A program made the position numbers and the translations under genes. The notes under the pieces were generated by a model. That model saw nothing but the letters and a program-made list of their open reading frames with translations. It did no database searches and had not been told where the DNA came from. This document shows positions 38,729 to 51,052 of a stretch of 64,000 nt of DNA, piece after piece. Every line of letters starts with the position of its first letter. Position 1 is the stretch's first letter. Origin of the DNA: Chlorocebus sabaeus (taxonomy: Eukaryota > Chordata > Mammalia > Primates > Cercopithecidae); assembly GCF_047675955.1 (NCBI RefSeq), contig NC_132927.1, positions 64,461,702-64,525,701 of the forward strand. The letters run 5' to 3'.

Positions 38729-39461
38729 CATGATTTTTTATTTTAGCAGAAAGCTCAGTGATTATTCTACTATGAAGGGGGAAAGAGGTGAAATCCTCTG
38801 GTGTTCAGCAAGCTCTCTTCAAGACAAGGTGAGTTCCCTTCTTTAGATTGTGAATGTTCACCCGGAAGGAAGACATGTAGTAAAAGCAGAAAAGTTGGGT
38901 GAGATTACAGTGGGTTTCCTGCTAAGGGTGCTCTGCTAAAAGAAGAGTGGATTGGGATAGCCATTAAGGAACCCTGAGCTCTGGCTAGAGCTGTATGGGA
39001 AGGACAAGAACCTGAACAGCAGGCGGGGCAAGGGGAGAGCAGTGTCAGGGTTCTCATGCAGCCGTAAAACAGACTAGGTCAGTAAAACACCCCTTGCCTC
39101 GCTGGCTCCTCTAGGAACACTTTACTCTTTCTCATCCTTCCCACCCATCTCTTAGCTAAGCAACTGTTCCCTGGAACCAGTATCCAAGAGTACCCAGAAC
39201 ATGTAAAAGAGAAGAAAGCTGTCATATGACCCCTATCCCCACTCCCATGAGTAGCCCAGAGGCTACTAGATAGAAGAACTATCTATAGGTCCAGGAATAA
39301 AAGTAAATGACAAACAGGCATGCATTTTCTGTGGCCTTATTTATCTTGCCTGTTAGAAAATTTGAAGACAGCCTTCAAGATCAGATAGATTTAGGTCAAC
39401 ACCTATATAAATGCCTGGGTATGCTGGGTAAGCAGTAAACAACCCCCTTCCCAATAGTCAG

Positions 39462-39630
39462 TTTCTTTTCTTTTCTTTCTGTCTCTTTCTTCCTTTTTCT
39501 CTCTCTTTCTATATTTCTTTCTCTCTTTCTTTTTTCTTTTTTTCTTTCTTTCTTTTCTTTCCTTCCTTCCTTCCTTCCTTTCTTCTTTCTTTCTAAGTTC
39601 TTCCCTTCCTTCCTTTCTTCTTTCTTTTTT
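39462..39630. repeat. Long pyrimidine-rich CTTT/CCTT tract
   Basis: About 169 bases nearly all C and T. The longest unbroken pyrimidine run is about 79 bases (39515-39593). Confidence 0.93.
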
Positions 39631-40149
39631 GACCAACACTTTTAATGTAAGCACCTAGGGATGCTTGTCCACATAAAACTATAAATAATAATAAAATAAG
39701 CATTAAGAAATCTTACAGAGAAAGGTATGTGAACTAGAAGAGAAAAAGGCAACATGAAGTAAACAAAATTAGAAAATCTTTAAAAAGATAATTGAGAAAA
39801 AGACTTTGGGGTATAGAAAGAAGAGACAGAACAAAAGATCTTGAGGGATCTAGATTTTTTCTGGAGGAATAAGAAGGCTTCCCAGCTACACGTCTACCTA
39901 ATTGTTTCAGAGATAAAAAGAAAATGGAGAGAAGGGAGAAAGGGATATGCATGAACTTTCTAGTTAGACTAGGAATGAGAAGTTACATAAGAAGGAAATA
40001 CAGCTTTATAGAAAGTCACGCAGAAATAAACCCTACACTGGAAAGGCCTGCATTGAGGGAACTGGACAGAAGCACCTACAAAAGAAAAAATTCCTTTAGC
40101 ATATTTTTCAAGCCATGAATGCAACTGAACTCTACAACTTTTCTATTCC

Positions 40150-40350
40150 TTTTTTCAATCAGTATTGATCATGTACCTACTCTCTGTCAGGTAGTGAGCT
40201 AACTTCACTGGTGAGTAAAACAAAACGGGCCCCAGTCTCACAGAGCTAGTAGGAGTTGAGCCAAGCATTAAACAATCATGCAAGGAAATAATTAATCACA
40301 GCTTGTGATAAATCAGACATGTTGTGAAGGGGAAATCCACGGAGTGAGAG
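40150..40350 (+). repeat. Ancient LINE-like relic
   Basis: Has 'gtacctactctctgtcaggt', 'cactggtgagtaaaacaaaa' and 'agtctcacagagctagtagg', a pattern seen in very common old mammalian repeats of the L2/CR1 kind. I am not sure of the exact family. Confidence 0.5.
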
Positions 40351-40815
40351 AGTGTAAAAGGGACCTCATGACACTGTGGAATTGTTTGCCTATCACAGTC
40401 TCCATATTTACTGCCCATACCTCAAGATTCCCTCTTCGCAGTAAAGGGAGTTGTTGCAAATGATCCAAAACAGAGGATTAGTGATGGAGAGAAATAACCC
40501 TGCAAGGAGGCTAGAGAGGTGCCAGTGAACTTGGACTTCACATGCATTGGCTGTTTTCTACTCCTGACAAAGTTTCCATTGGAGCCTCATGGCAGAATCA
40601 CCCAGGGCGAGTACCTTGACATCCTAGGGGACATGATCTCATCTAAGTTTTATACAAATGCCTCCAGGAAATGCCAGGCTCCAATTGTGTGTTGTGGACA
40701 AATAAATGCATACACAATTCATGTGCTTATTCATCTATCATTCATTTATGATTATTAAAGAGGAGCATTGCTCTTTCATTTGATTAGGATGGATTTGCTT
40801 AGAAGGATTGCACTG

Positions 40816-41122
40816 GGTCGGGCACAGTGGCTCATGCCTGTAATCCCAGTACTTTGGGAGGCCGAGGCGAGTGGGTCACTTGAGGTCAGGAGTTCGAGAC
40901 CAGCCTGACCAATATGGTGAAACCCTGTCTCTACTAAAAACACAAAAATCGGTGAGGTGTGGTGGCGGGCACCTGTAATCCCAGCTACTCAGGAGGCTGA
41001 GGCAGGGGAATTGCTTGAACCCGGGAGGCGGAGCTTGCAGTGAGCAGAGATCATGTGACTGCACTTCAGCCTGGGCAACAGAGTGAGACTCTGTCTCAAA
41101 AAAGAGAGAAAAAAAAAAAAAA
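40816..41122 (+). mobile_element. Alu with target-site duplication
   Basis: Starts 'ggtcgggcacagtggctcat' and ends in poly(A). The flanks 'aggattgcactg' (40804-40815) and 'aggactacactg' (41123-41134) match at 10 of 12 positions. Confidence 0.95.
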
Positions 41123-42298
41123 AGGACTACACTGAAGCCTATTTTGATTGCTGAACATGCATAATAATGTCCTGGCTTTTAATTAGTACATTTTTTTCCT
41201 CTTAAAAGAATTAAGTTATATGTAAACTCTTTCATGGAGCTTAATGTCATGAATTAAATAGACTTTTACCTTTCATGAAGAGGCTGGGCTGTTTAACTAT
41301 GCAAATGAAAGCAGATATAGGCATCCCAAAGCTGTGACTCCAGGGCACACGTGCTCCATAAGATAAAGTAGTCAACAGTGCCCCACCCTTAGGTAGGGTT
41401 GCATCTCTGTAGATAATATTTCCTTTACAAGAGTACTCTTTAAAATGCAGTTCTAGATTACATTGCTCCTGCAAATTGTTTAGCAGAGATATGCATGAAC
41501 AGTTTGAACAGTTCTCAGAGGACCAGAAACTGAGAATCTAAAAGCAACAAAAGAAGATCTCTAGACCTCCTGATGTTCACCCCATGCTAAAAGAAAGATT
41601 AGAAAATGGAATTGGACCAACCCTGGTGATGCTCAGCCTGTGGCGTATGGTAAGTGATTATCAATGATACTGCCATAGGTCTCCCAAGCCACTCCCACTG
41701 TCATGCTGTGATCGAACAGAGCTAATGTGATCACAGGACATGACCACGTTCGAGGATCCTCGTCTTTCTTTTTGTCCATCAATAATTTGAACATCCTTCT
41801 TTAGTTTGGTGAAAGACAGATCTCCTCCCAGTATAGAAGCTGCAATGTACCACCTACTGACTTTCCCAGCCTCTCCTGCTATGAGGATACAAGCACGTGA
41901 CCCAGGCTTTCACAGTCATAAAGACTTATGTGGTTCAGACTTTGAACCACGCCCATGCAGACGTAACGGGGTTAAACCTTGAAGTAGTCATCTGAGAGTC
42001 CTCTGTGTTTTCCTCCTCCTCTTTCCTCTCACTGGCACCCAACCCCCACCAGACCATTCTGAAAAGAGGTGTGGAGATTCTCAGAGGCACCCTTACAGAA
42101 CCACTTTCTCCTCTCCCAGACAGTAGGCAAGACCACGTTAGGAACAGAGACAGGGAGAAGATGGAATGGCCACTCAGCCTGGAGCAAAAGTACAGTGGGA
42201 GGGACGAGGTCTTCCTAGGGTCTTCCCGGGGGGGGGGGAAGCAAAATGTCCAGTCTGGAGGCCAAGAGGAAGAGATCAGATACAGAGCTTTCTGCTGG

Positions 42299-42364
42299 TG
42301 ATTCACCACCTGTGCATAGCCCACCTCTCAATGATTCACCACCTGTGCACCGCCCACCTCTCAA
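42299..42364. repeat. 33-base tandem duplication
   Basis: Two copies, 42299-42331 and 42332-42364, each 'tgattcaccacctgtgca' followed by a GCCCACCTCTCAA end. They differ at only two adjacent bases (TA against CC). Confidence 0.95.
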
Positions 42365-44189
42365 GAGTCCTGGACCCTCCTAGGTCCTTCAACAGAGGGT
42401 GAGGGACTGGAACCCTGAGTGGGGTGGACATGGAAGGTAAACCTCGCCCTTGATCAAGGTGGAAGTGAAAGCATCAGTAGGGAGCTTCCATGGGAGGTGG
42501 GGTGGCAGGCAGGAGCAGACGTATCTTGGATGTTATATAAAGAAACGGGGACCCTGTGGAAGTCATTCCAGGGATGGTGGCACCAATGCTGGTAGTATGC
42601 CCCACTCCAGAAGCAGCCACAAGGATGGTTCTAGCGGCAGCATCTGGGGCCACTGCCCTGTATGTGCTCAGGCAGACACAGCAGTGGCTTCTTCTAGGAC
42701 CAGTTCCGTAGTGTGATTTGGTCAGTGTCCTTAACAAGGTACCTTCCAAGTTTGGGTTTCCAACCATCCCAAGGATGTGGTAGCTATCCAATATCCTTTT
42801 TGAAATTGTTTTCATTTCTGTTTAAATTAGCCATAGTTTCTCTCATTTTGAGCTCCGCTACCTGCCTGTAACAGCTACTCCTGGAGGTCAGGGCAAGCTG
42901 GCTTCAGCCACTTGGAGGCAGGTTAAGGACACAGCCCAGCTGGACACCCTGGAACAGACCTGGAATTCTGGGCTCCAAGAACTGCCAGAACTGTAAGCAG
43001 ATGTGATGTAACTGCTGTGGGTAATCTCTCTCTGACATTCCTGAATCTTAAAAGTCTTGTTAAAATGTACAGCTGGTGTCAGCTGCAGTTTGGAAGGTGT
43101 TGTATCTATTCCTGAGAATCTAGTATTACTGGGGAAAGTGGTGTCCATCTCCCTCAGCTCCAGGACAGCAGGACAATAGCACTCCTGCTTCTGAGGCAGA
43201 AGGATCTATCACCTGCCGAAGGTGGGCAGCAACACTGTCACAAATGATCAGTGATTAGAGCAGAGGTCAGCAATCCAGAGGGAGCTGATGGAGTAACACA
43301 GGGAAGGCACAGGCTGTGGCCAGGACATGGTGACAACCCCTGCCAGTACCAGAGGGCAGGGAAACTTGGACAGGGTAGGTAGCAGGTGGGAGGGGTACTG
43401 TGGGGCCAGTGGAGCACCAGGCCTTGGGGCCAAATATAGATCCAGAGAAAAGATTCAGAAGTACAATTATCAACGTGTTAATGGTGGATCTCTTTGGACA
43501 GAGGATATTTACACGATTTTACCTTTTTCTTTGCACTCCTCTGCATTTTCCAAGGCATCTACGGTGACCATGTATTCTCTTTGCAGTCTTTGTAATGAGA
43601 GAAAAGGAAAAGGGGGAGAGGTGGGAGAGAGTGTGAGGGAGAGGGCTAAGGAGAAGAGAAGGGAAGGAGAAAACGAGCAACATGCTCATGAACGTGGCAG
43701 TGATTCCCTTGAGAAATAACAGCACGGTGCCCTTGAAAATCATTCACTTGGTCTTTCTTCCCTTTGGAAAAGGACTGACAACCCTTCCTTGCAGGGAAAA
43801 CCAAAAGAGAAAAGGAGGAAGAGATAATCCCCATGGTAATGGAAGAGAGATGGGCCTTGTCTGAGCCTTCAGGATCCAGGAATGTTTGCCAAAGGTGGCA
43901 GTGGGAGAGCTGTAAGGACCTGGCCGTGATCCAGTTCAAGAAATGCATCCTGCCTGCTGCCTCATGCCGCCTCCTCCCCCTCCAGAATGCAGCAACCCCC
44001 TTTCTGAGGAAGCTGTCAGGGACCCCTACCCACCCGCACTTCCCCCAACTGCTCCCTACCCCCACTGCAGGCAGGCAGTTGCTGACCCCTCTTTCTTGCT
44101 GTAGTAGCAGTTAGTTTGCAGTTCTGGAGCAACTGGATGGTTTATTGGTGCCCCAGTACTGCTCCATTTCATCCTTTGGTGCCTTTCCT

Positions 44190-44700
44190 AAGACTTGATT
44201 TTTTTAGAACCATTTTAGCTTCACAGCAAAATTGAGAGGAAGGTACAGAGATCTCCCATATAGCCCCCGCCCTACACATGCGCAGCCTTCCCCACTATCA
44301 ACATCCCACGCCAGAGTGGTGCACTGGTTACAAGTGATGAGCCTGTACGGACAATATCACCCAGAATCCACAGTATACGTTAGGGTTCACTCTTGGCGCT
44401 GTACATTCTATGGGTCTGGACAAATGTCTGATGACATGTATCCACCATTATAGAATCATACACAATAGTTTCCCTGGCCTAAAAATCCTCTCTGCTCCAC
44501 CGATTCATCCCTCTCTTCCCCCAAGCTCCTGGCAATCATGGATCTTTGTAACTGTCTCCATAGTTTTGTCTTTTCCAGAATGTCATGTAGTTGGACTCAT
44601 ACTGCATGTAGCCTTTTCAGATTGGCTTCTTCCATGCAGCAATATGCATTTAGCATTCCTCCGCATCTTCTCATGGCTTCATAGCTCATTTCTTTTTAGC
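44190..44700 (-). mobile_element. L1 3' fragment, antisense
   Basis: On the plus strand 'cccataggatttgt'-like and 'gttagggttcactcttggcg' sequences are the reverse of the older-L1 3' end motif 'agagtgaaccctaa'. That motif is also seen in sense in the L1 at 61.07 kb. The left and right limits are approximate. Confidence 0.65.
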
Positions 44701-44704
44701 TTCT

Positions 44705-45000
44705 GTGCCCTTTTAAGGGCTGCTCCATCTGTTAGGATGTTCTTCCCCCTTTTTAATGCTTGTTGGACTCCTGTTCATTCCTCACACACAATTCTGACAT
44801 TACCTCCTGCGGGAAGCCCACTCCAGTTCTGGTTAGAGCTACCACTTCTTCCTCTCTGCTGTCCATGTTCCTTCACCCTTGCACAGTCCCCAGTCCATAG
44901 AGCTGCTCAACCTGCAGTGCTGTCTGTCCATCCATCTGTGTGTCTCCCTATTACACAGTGTGCTCTTTCACCTCAATGCTCTAAGTGCCCAGCACAGTGC
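44705..45000 (+). repeat. L2 LINE 3' fragment
   Basis: Contains 'acctcctgcgggaagcccac', 'agagctaccacttcttcctc' and 'aagtgcccagcacagtgc'. It is cut by the Alu at 45025. Confidence 0.6.
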
Positions 45001-45018
45001 GCAATTTTCTTTCCTTTC

Positions 45019-45024
<6 letters not shown>

Positions 45025-45076
<52 letters not shown>

Positions 45077-45356
45077 AGACGGAGTCTTGGTCTATCGCAC
45101 AGGCTGGAATGCAGTAGTGCGATCTGGGCTCACTGCAACCTCCGCCTCCTGGGTTTAAGCGATTCTCCTTCCTCAGCCTCCTGAGTAGCTGAAACTACAG
45201 TCACGTGCCACCATGCCCAGCTAATTTTTGTTTTTTTCAGTAAAGATGGAGTTTCACTATGTTGGCCAGGATGGTCTCGATCTCTTGACCTCATGATCTG
45301 CCCGCCTTGGCCTCCCAAAGTGCTGGGATTACAGTCATGAGCCACCGCATCTGGCC
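45025..45356 (-). mobile_element. Alu, antisense, with a 51-base T tail
   Basis: An unbroken run of 51 T (45025-45075) followed by 'gagacggagtcttggtctat' to 'gccaccgcatctggcc'. The flanks carry 'cacagtgc' at 44993-45000 and again right after the element, consistent with a target-site duplication. Confidence 0.96.
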
Positions 45357-46734
45357 CACAGTGCATTTTTCTATAGCTGCCTCCTCTATTTTAGCACCTT
45401 GAGAAAATATAAGAGTATTATTTAAGGCACATATTCTATAAAAACAATAAAACCATTCATCCAGCCAGAGATAAACTGACAGGATTTTATAATTTTATAA
45501 TTTGGAATGCTAGTAAAGGTACATAACACAGAAAGGTATAGTCAGATGGATGTACACACACACGTATATAATAAATATTTGTGGAATAGAATTGAATATT
45601 AATAGCACAGGAAATACATTAAGGGAAGAGGCTTAACTATTGGAACATGGCCATTTTCATGAGAATAGAAATTAAATATGTAAATTCTTGAAAGTAACAT
45701 GGGAGCTCCCTGGAAGCTTTGTTTATAACCCTGTTTAGATTATAACACCCCCTAGGAGGTGGTCTGTAAGCTTTTCAGGGTGTTTGTGGTTGTCACAACT
45801 GGAAGGGCACGTTTGGCATGTACTGGGAGAAGGCCAGAGACGTTCAGACATCCTGCAATACAACAATCAGTGCCACAAATCACAGAACCATCCCACATTT
45901 AGCATGAGTTTTGAATGTCCCACTGAGAAAAACTCATGTCTACAATTATCTGAGCCAAGAACCTAACTCCCTTTTACATGTGAAGACACACACACAAATT
46001 GTTTACATCTTTTCAAAGTTGACCAAATTTTATAAGAATCTGAATCTAACATAAATAGATTAGCTGGAACCTTGCCAAGAGTTGTTCTCTATTTTGGAAA
46101 ACCACACCACTGGAGAAAAAGTCCTTTGTGACATCTTAGTCATCAACACAACATATCTGAACCAATCTGCATTTGGAGATACTGCAGTCTGCATACAGAG
46201 GACAAGACTCACTACTCCAGCAGGTCTCCTAGGGTTTCATAACTGAGCACCTATTACTGAAACATTACTTTCCATTTATTTCTCCTTTATATTATAGCTA
46301 GAAAATTTGCATTGAATTTTTCAAAATTACCTGTATGGGCAAGGTGCGCTGTCTCTGAAATCCATTTCAATATAGTAAAGGAGTATTCATAAATACATGC
46401 TATAAAAGGATATTGGATATTACAGGGTTCAGAACCACTGGGTGAAGGTAAATTGTATACTGTATTTAAGAAGGTTGACTTGATAAGTCTGTAGAATTAC
46501 ACTTCTAGGTAGAGCCTGATGAGGTCAAAGTGTCTGCATATGAATACCATTCACAATAAGCATTATCAGGGAGCAGCTCCCCTACAGACCCATCTTTTAT
46601 TCAAAACAATTGTACATCAAAGACTAAGAACTTTTTTTCCCATTGCCATTTGTTTGCATACAATACTGCTTTCATTTTCAAGGTCACTCTCTCTCTTTTT
46701 TTAGAGGGGGTTGTGCTGAATTAGGAGAGCAGGA

Positions 46735-46812
46735 GGGATAGAGGATGTCTCACTATGCTGCCCAAACTGGGCTGATCCTCCTGCCTCAGCCTCTCAAGTA
46801 ACTGGGACCTAG
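46735..46812 (-). repeat. Possible ancient Alu/FLAM fragment
   Basis: 'gatgtctcactatgctgccc' and 'gatcctcctgcctcagcctc' read like an antisense left Alu arm. Short and diverged. Confidence 0.45.
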
Positions 46813-46867
46813 TCCAGCTTCAAGGTCATTTTCTATATCAAGATGTATAAGGTCATGTCTAGCAATG

Positions 46868-47040
46868 TTCATTCACTGATTCATCAAGTACGGATTAAGT
46901 GCTCTCTGGGTGCCAGGCCCTGTGCTAGCACCTGAAGATGCAGTGGTGAACAGGCAGATGGGACCCGACCTCACACAGCTCAGAGGCTGCTGGGGATGCC
47001 CGGCATTAATACAGTGAGATGAATGTTACTCTAGGGGTCT
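46868..47040 (+). repeat. Ancient LINE-like relic
   Basis: 'ctgggtgccaggccctgtgc', 'agatgcagtggtgaacaggc' and 'ctcacacagctcagagg' are the same kind of old mammalian repeat as at 40.15 kb. Confidence 0.5.
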
Positions 47041-49264
47041 ACAAGATGCTATTGGCGGGGGGCAGGGGGCGGTGTTGACCTTATTTAGAAGTCAGGAAAA
47101 ACTCCCCAAGCAACTGACATTTGAGCTAAGACCAGGAGGAGGGTACAGACATTATTTGAAACACCATAAATATCACACGCAAAAGTCTGGAGATGAAAGA
47201 ATGTGGCACATTCAGTGCAAACGTGGAGGTCCACTGCTTTCCCATGGTGAAGCAGAGATTTCTCCCCAAACACGATCATCAAGGCTCTTACTTCAGGAAA
47301 TATTAACTACGACAAACTTTTAACATTTTGACCCATAAAATCTTTTCAGAAAACGTGGTTGCTGGGTTCCTTTTTTATTTCCCTAAAAATAGAAAATAAT
47401 TTCAATTCAAGACATTTCTAGAAATATCATTAAAGGCACATGATCATTTTTTAAAAATAGAAAGGAGTAGGGAAGCAAATGTGTGCCCATCTTCTAGGCA
47501 GGGGACAATCCCATCAACTCTTAAACTCTTCCCATAGTGGCTCACGGAAGCAGGTGTCACATATTTATACAGCCATCTGGACAGGTCCTCTTCTTCCTCT
47601 TCCTTGGGGAAAAGGTTGATAATCTTCCAAAGGGTAGATAAAAGAGAGAGACACCTAATATAAATACAGAATTAAAGGGCTCAGGACAATTGAGACTTTC
47701 TGAAGAGCAGTGGAGTCAAGAAGCATACAGCAATGTCAGGAAAAGGATGCCAGAAAGAAAGTGGTAATAACACTGCAAGAACACCATATGGCATTTACAT
47801 GTCATGTACTGCATTTTAAATGTTGATGCTTGCTTTTTTTTGTTAGCTCTGGTGCCAACTCTGTTACAGTACATAGCAAAGTTTATTTTTTTGTAAAAAA
47901 TCACATGGAAGTTCTCTGTAACCTATTCTTCAAATTGGACATAAATTCCCTTTTATTTTAACCACAGGATATTTATTCGTTATTCTAATTTCTCAAACTA
48001 ATCTGCAAAACAGTTTAGAACGAGAAGGGACAGTGCTGACAACTGAGACGAGATGCCCGATACATTCATTTGTGACTACTCGGGAGTGAGAGGGGACCTG
48101 GGGGTGGGGAGTGGATAGGTAGACAAATAAATACTAATACTAATAATTTAGCATTAGTTCTTTCAAGCATTCCCCAGACTCATATAGAAAGACTATGGAT
48201 GTTATTCACGGTGAAATTCATTCCTGCCAAGGAATGGAAAAAAGTAATGGAGGAAACATCACTCAATCTGAGACGGGAAATGGTGTAATAACACGGTATC
48301 TAAACAGAAGACACGGCGTTTGAGCTCAGTAAAACCCATCTTCTGAGAATCCCTTGTTGGTATTTGCAAGGCCAGGCATCTTTTGTGCGGAAACTTTAGT
48401 CTTCCTTTAGGATCTTTTAGCAACACTTTGACGCATTTTTATAAAAATACAAACTGGTCCTTGTGTTCGAGATCTAGTAAGAGCACGGGCAAGCTGAGAG
48501 GCAGTCAGCATGTAGCTAAAATAAATTCTTATTCATTCTTGGATTTTTTGTTCTTTTTTTACTAGAATCTACGTATGTGGTAAGATCACATGGGCACATC
48601 TGTGTGAACAGTTGCAGCCAGTGAAGTGCGGCTGAGGACGAAGAAGACAACCTGCCTCCTTCACGCAGACCAAATGGCAAGGGCACCCCCTGGGGGAGCC
48701 CCAGAGGAGCCAATCAACCTGCCGTCTGCACTCTTCCTTGTGCTGTTTGCGTTTCGAAAGGGCTCACTGCATCACGGCCAATGCATCTTCTCCTCCCAAG
48801 GCCATGCTTGATGGCTGAGGTCCTGTCCCAGATATAGACCCTGTTACCAATGGGTTTCTTTCTGTCGCTACCCTTTCTGGGGCCCCCTCCACTTCTCCAG
48901 CCCCACCCACCTCCATGCCCATTTCCAGGAAGGGTAGGACAGAGGGTAGCATCAGCAAGCATCTCTCCTTCATTTGTGAAGCTTACACATCCTGGGTGCT
49001 TGGAAAGAGACCTGGTTCGTGTCTCTCCCTCTTTAATCAATTCACAATCAATAAGTATTTACTGAAAACCTACAAAGCACTTAGCACTGAGCAGGTCCTA
49101 CAAAGACACAGGCCTAGAAAGGCACAGTAACATTTAGTTTCAAGGCCCTTAGGCTTTCCTTGAGCAGAATAATCCATTGGCAACACAAGACAGGTGCTTG
49201 CGTGATGTGAAATGTACAAGCTAGAATTCACAAGTCCCTCTCTGGACTCCCATAGCTAACAGCG

Positions 49265-49470
49265 TTCTATAATAGTGGATAGCATTGATTGAGGCTATGC
49301 GGCAGGCACTGCTCTCAAGTATCAACTAAGTGCCAAAACAGACAGGAACCACTATTATCCTGATTTTTTCAAATAAGAAAACTGAGGCACAGCCTGAGGT
49401 CACGTAGCTGACAAGCAGTGGACAGATCACACGGACCATTCACCAAGGTGGTGTGACTTCAGAGCCTGCC
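49265..49470 (-). repeat. MIR-family relic, antisense
   Basis: 'aagaaaactgaggcacagcc' and 'tgaggtcacgtagctgacaa' are the reverse of the MIR middle. The left part, 'gaggctatgcggcaggcact', fits the MIR 3' side. Confidence 0.65.
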
Positions 49471-50054
49471 TGCCCGAGCCCTCGTATCATTCTGCACAAT
49501 ATTATGGACACTGGTCTTGATGCATGGCTGTTTTCTCCTTAAGAGAAAGGACTGTCCCTTGTTTATTGGCACATACCCCCATAGTGTTGAGAACACGAAA
49601 AAGTGTTATTTGATAATTATGTATTAAATTGACATAACGAGGAGCATGAAGGAACAGCCACAGTGAAGAACAGAAAAGTGAATCATGATTGGGTGAATAA
49701 AAGGATTTCAGAGTAGAAAAAAGGTCTGGTGGAAACGATGTCATCCATATGCAGAGTCCCTAGGCGGCCTGGCACTGAGCCACCCGCCCTCCCACCAGCT
49801 CTGCGCACAGGGCCCAAGCTGATGAGTGGGAAGGAAAGACGCACAGAGACACAGCTGTAGGTTAGGGCAGGGAGGAAGGGAGGGAAAGTGCAGGAGGGAA
49901 GTGAGGCTGAAGGCACAGCATCTCCACTTAGACCCCAAAGTGACAGAACAGCAGCTATGGCAGCAGCCAGGACTTAGAGGCAGTCAGACAGCAATTTACC
50001 AAACACTGTCATTTGGGCCTATAAAAGTTAAAGGAAAAAAAAAAACAGAAAAAA

Positions 50055-51052
50055 GCAAGTGTTGGTGAGGAAGTGGAAGGACAGAACCTCTGTGCATTGC
50101 TGGTGGAAATGTGAAATGGTGCAGCCACTGTAGAAAACAGTGTGACAGTTCCGCAGAAAAATTAAATCTGTAATTACCATGTAACTCAGCAATTCCACTG
50201 CTGGGTATATTGTCCAAAATAGTTAAAAACAGGCACTCGAACAGATGTTTATATACCAATGTTCATAGCAGCATTTTCATAAAAGCCAAAAGGTGGAAAC
50301 CGCCCAAAAGTCCATCAACAGATAACCAAATAAACAAAATGTGGTATATACATACAGGGGAGTATTAGCCTTGAAAGGAAGGAAATTTTGACACATGTAC
50401 AACATTCGTGAAGCCTTAAAGACACTGTGCTAAGTGAAATAGGCCAGACACAAAAGGACAAATACTATATGAATCCATTGACATGAGGTTCCCAAAGTGG
50501 TGAAATTCATAGACACAGAAAGTAGAATGGTGGTCACCAGGGGCTAGGGGAGAGGAAATGAGAAGTTATCATTTAACAGGCTCAGAGTCTCCCTTTGGGA
50601 AGATGGAAAAGTTCTAGAGATGATGGTAGTGACGACTGCGTAACAATGTGAATGTACTTAATGCCACTGAACTGTACATTTAAAAACAGTTAGGATGGAA
50701 CAGGCGCGGTGGCTCATGCCTATAATCCCAGCACTTTGGGAGGCCGAGGCAGGCAAATCATGAGGTCAGCAGATCGAGACCATCCTGGCCAATATGGTGA
50801 AACCCCGTCTCTATCAAAATACAAAAAATTATCTGGGCACGGTGGCACGCACCTGTAGTCCCAGCTACTTGGGAGGCTGAGGCAGGGGAATCACTTGAAC
50901 CCAGGAGGCAGAGATTGCAGTGAGCCGAGATTGCACCACTATACTCCAGCCTGGCGACAGAGCAAGACTCCGTCTCAAAAAAAAAAAAAAAAAAAAAAAA
51001 AAGTTAGGATGGTAAATATTATGTTGTGTGTACCTTACCACAATAAAAAAAA
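50055..51052 (+). mobile_element. L1 3' end (older L1M/HAL1 type), split by an Alu
   Basis: Has 'gtgttggtgaggaagtggaa', 'cattgctggtggaaatgtga', 'cagcaattccactgctgggt', 'gtggtcaccaggggctaggg' and the terminal 'gtaccttaccacaataaaaa'. An Alu interrupts it at 50699-51001. No open frame of note. Confidence 0.85.
50699..51001 (+). mobile_element. Alu inserted in the L1 tail, with perfect target-site duplication
   Basis: Perfect 11-base repeats 'agttaggatgg' at 50688-50698 and 51002-51012 flank a complete Alu with a poly(A) tail of about 26 A. Removing the Alu restores a continuous L1 3' end. Confidence 0.98.

Noticed and set aside
38445..38846. 133-residue plus-strand open frame
   Set aside because: Alu read-through.
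39403..39654. Lysine/glutamate/arginine-rich minus-strand frame
   Set aside because: Translation of the CTTT/CCTT simple repeat.
44410..45117. 235-residue plus-strand open frame, the second longest in the window
   Set aside because: It runs through an antisense L1 fragment, an L2 fragment and an Alu poly-T (a long F run) into an antisense Alu. It is a composite of repeats without a gene-like domain.
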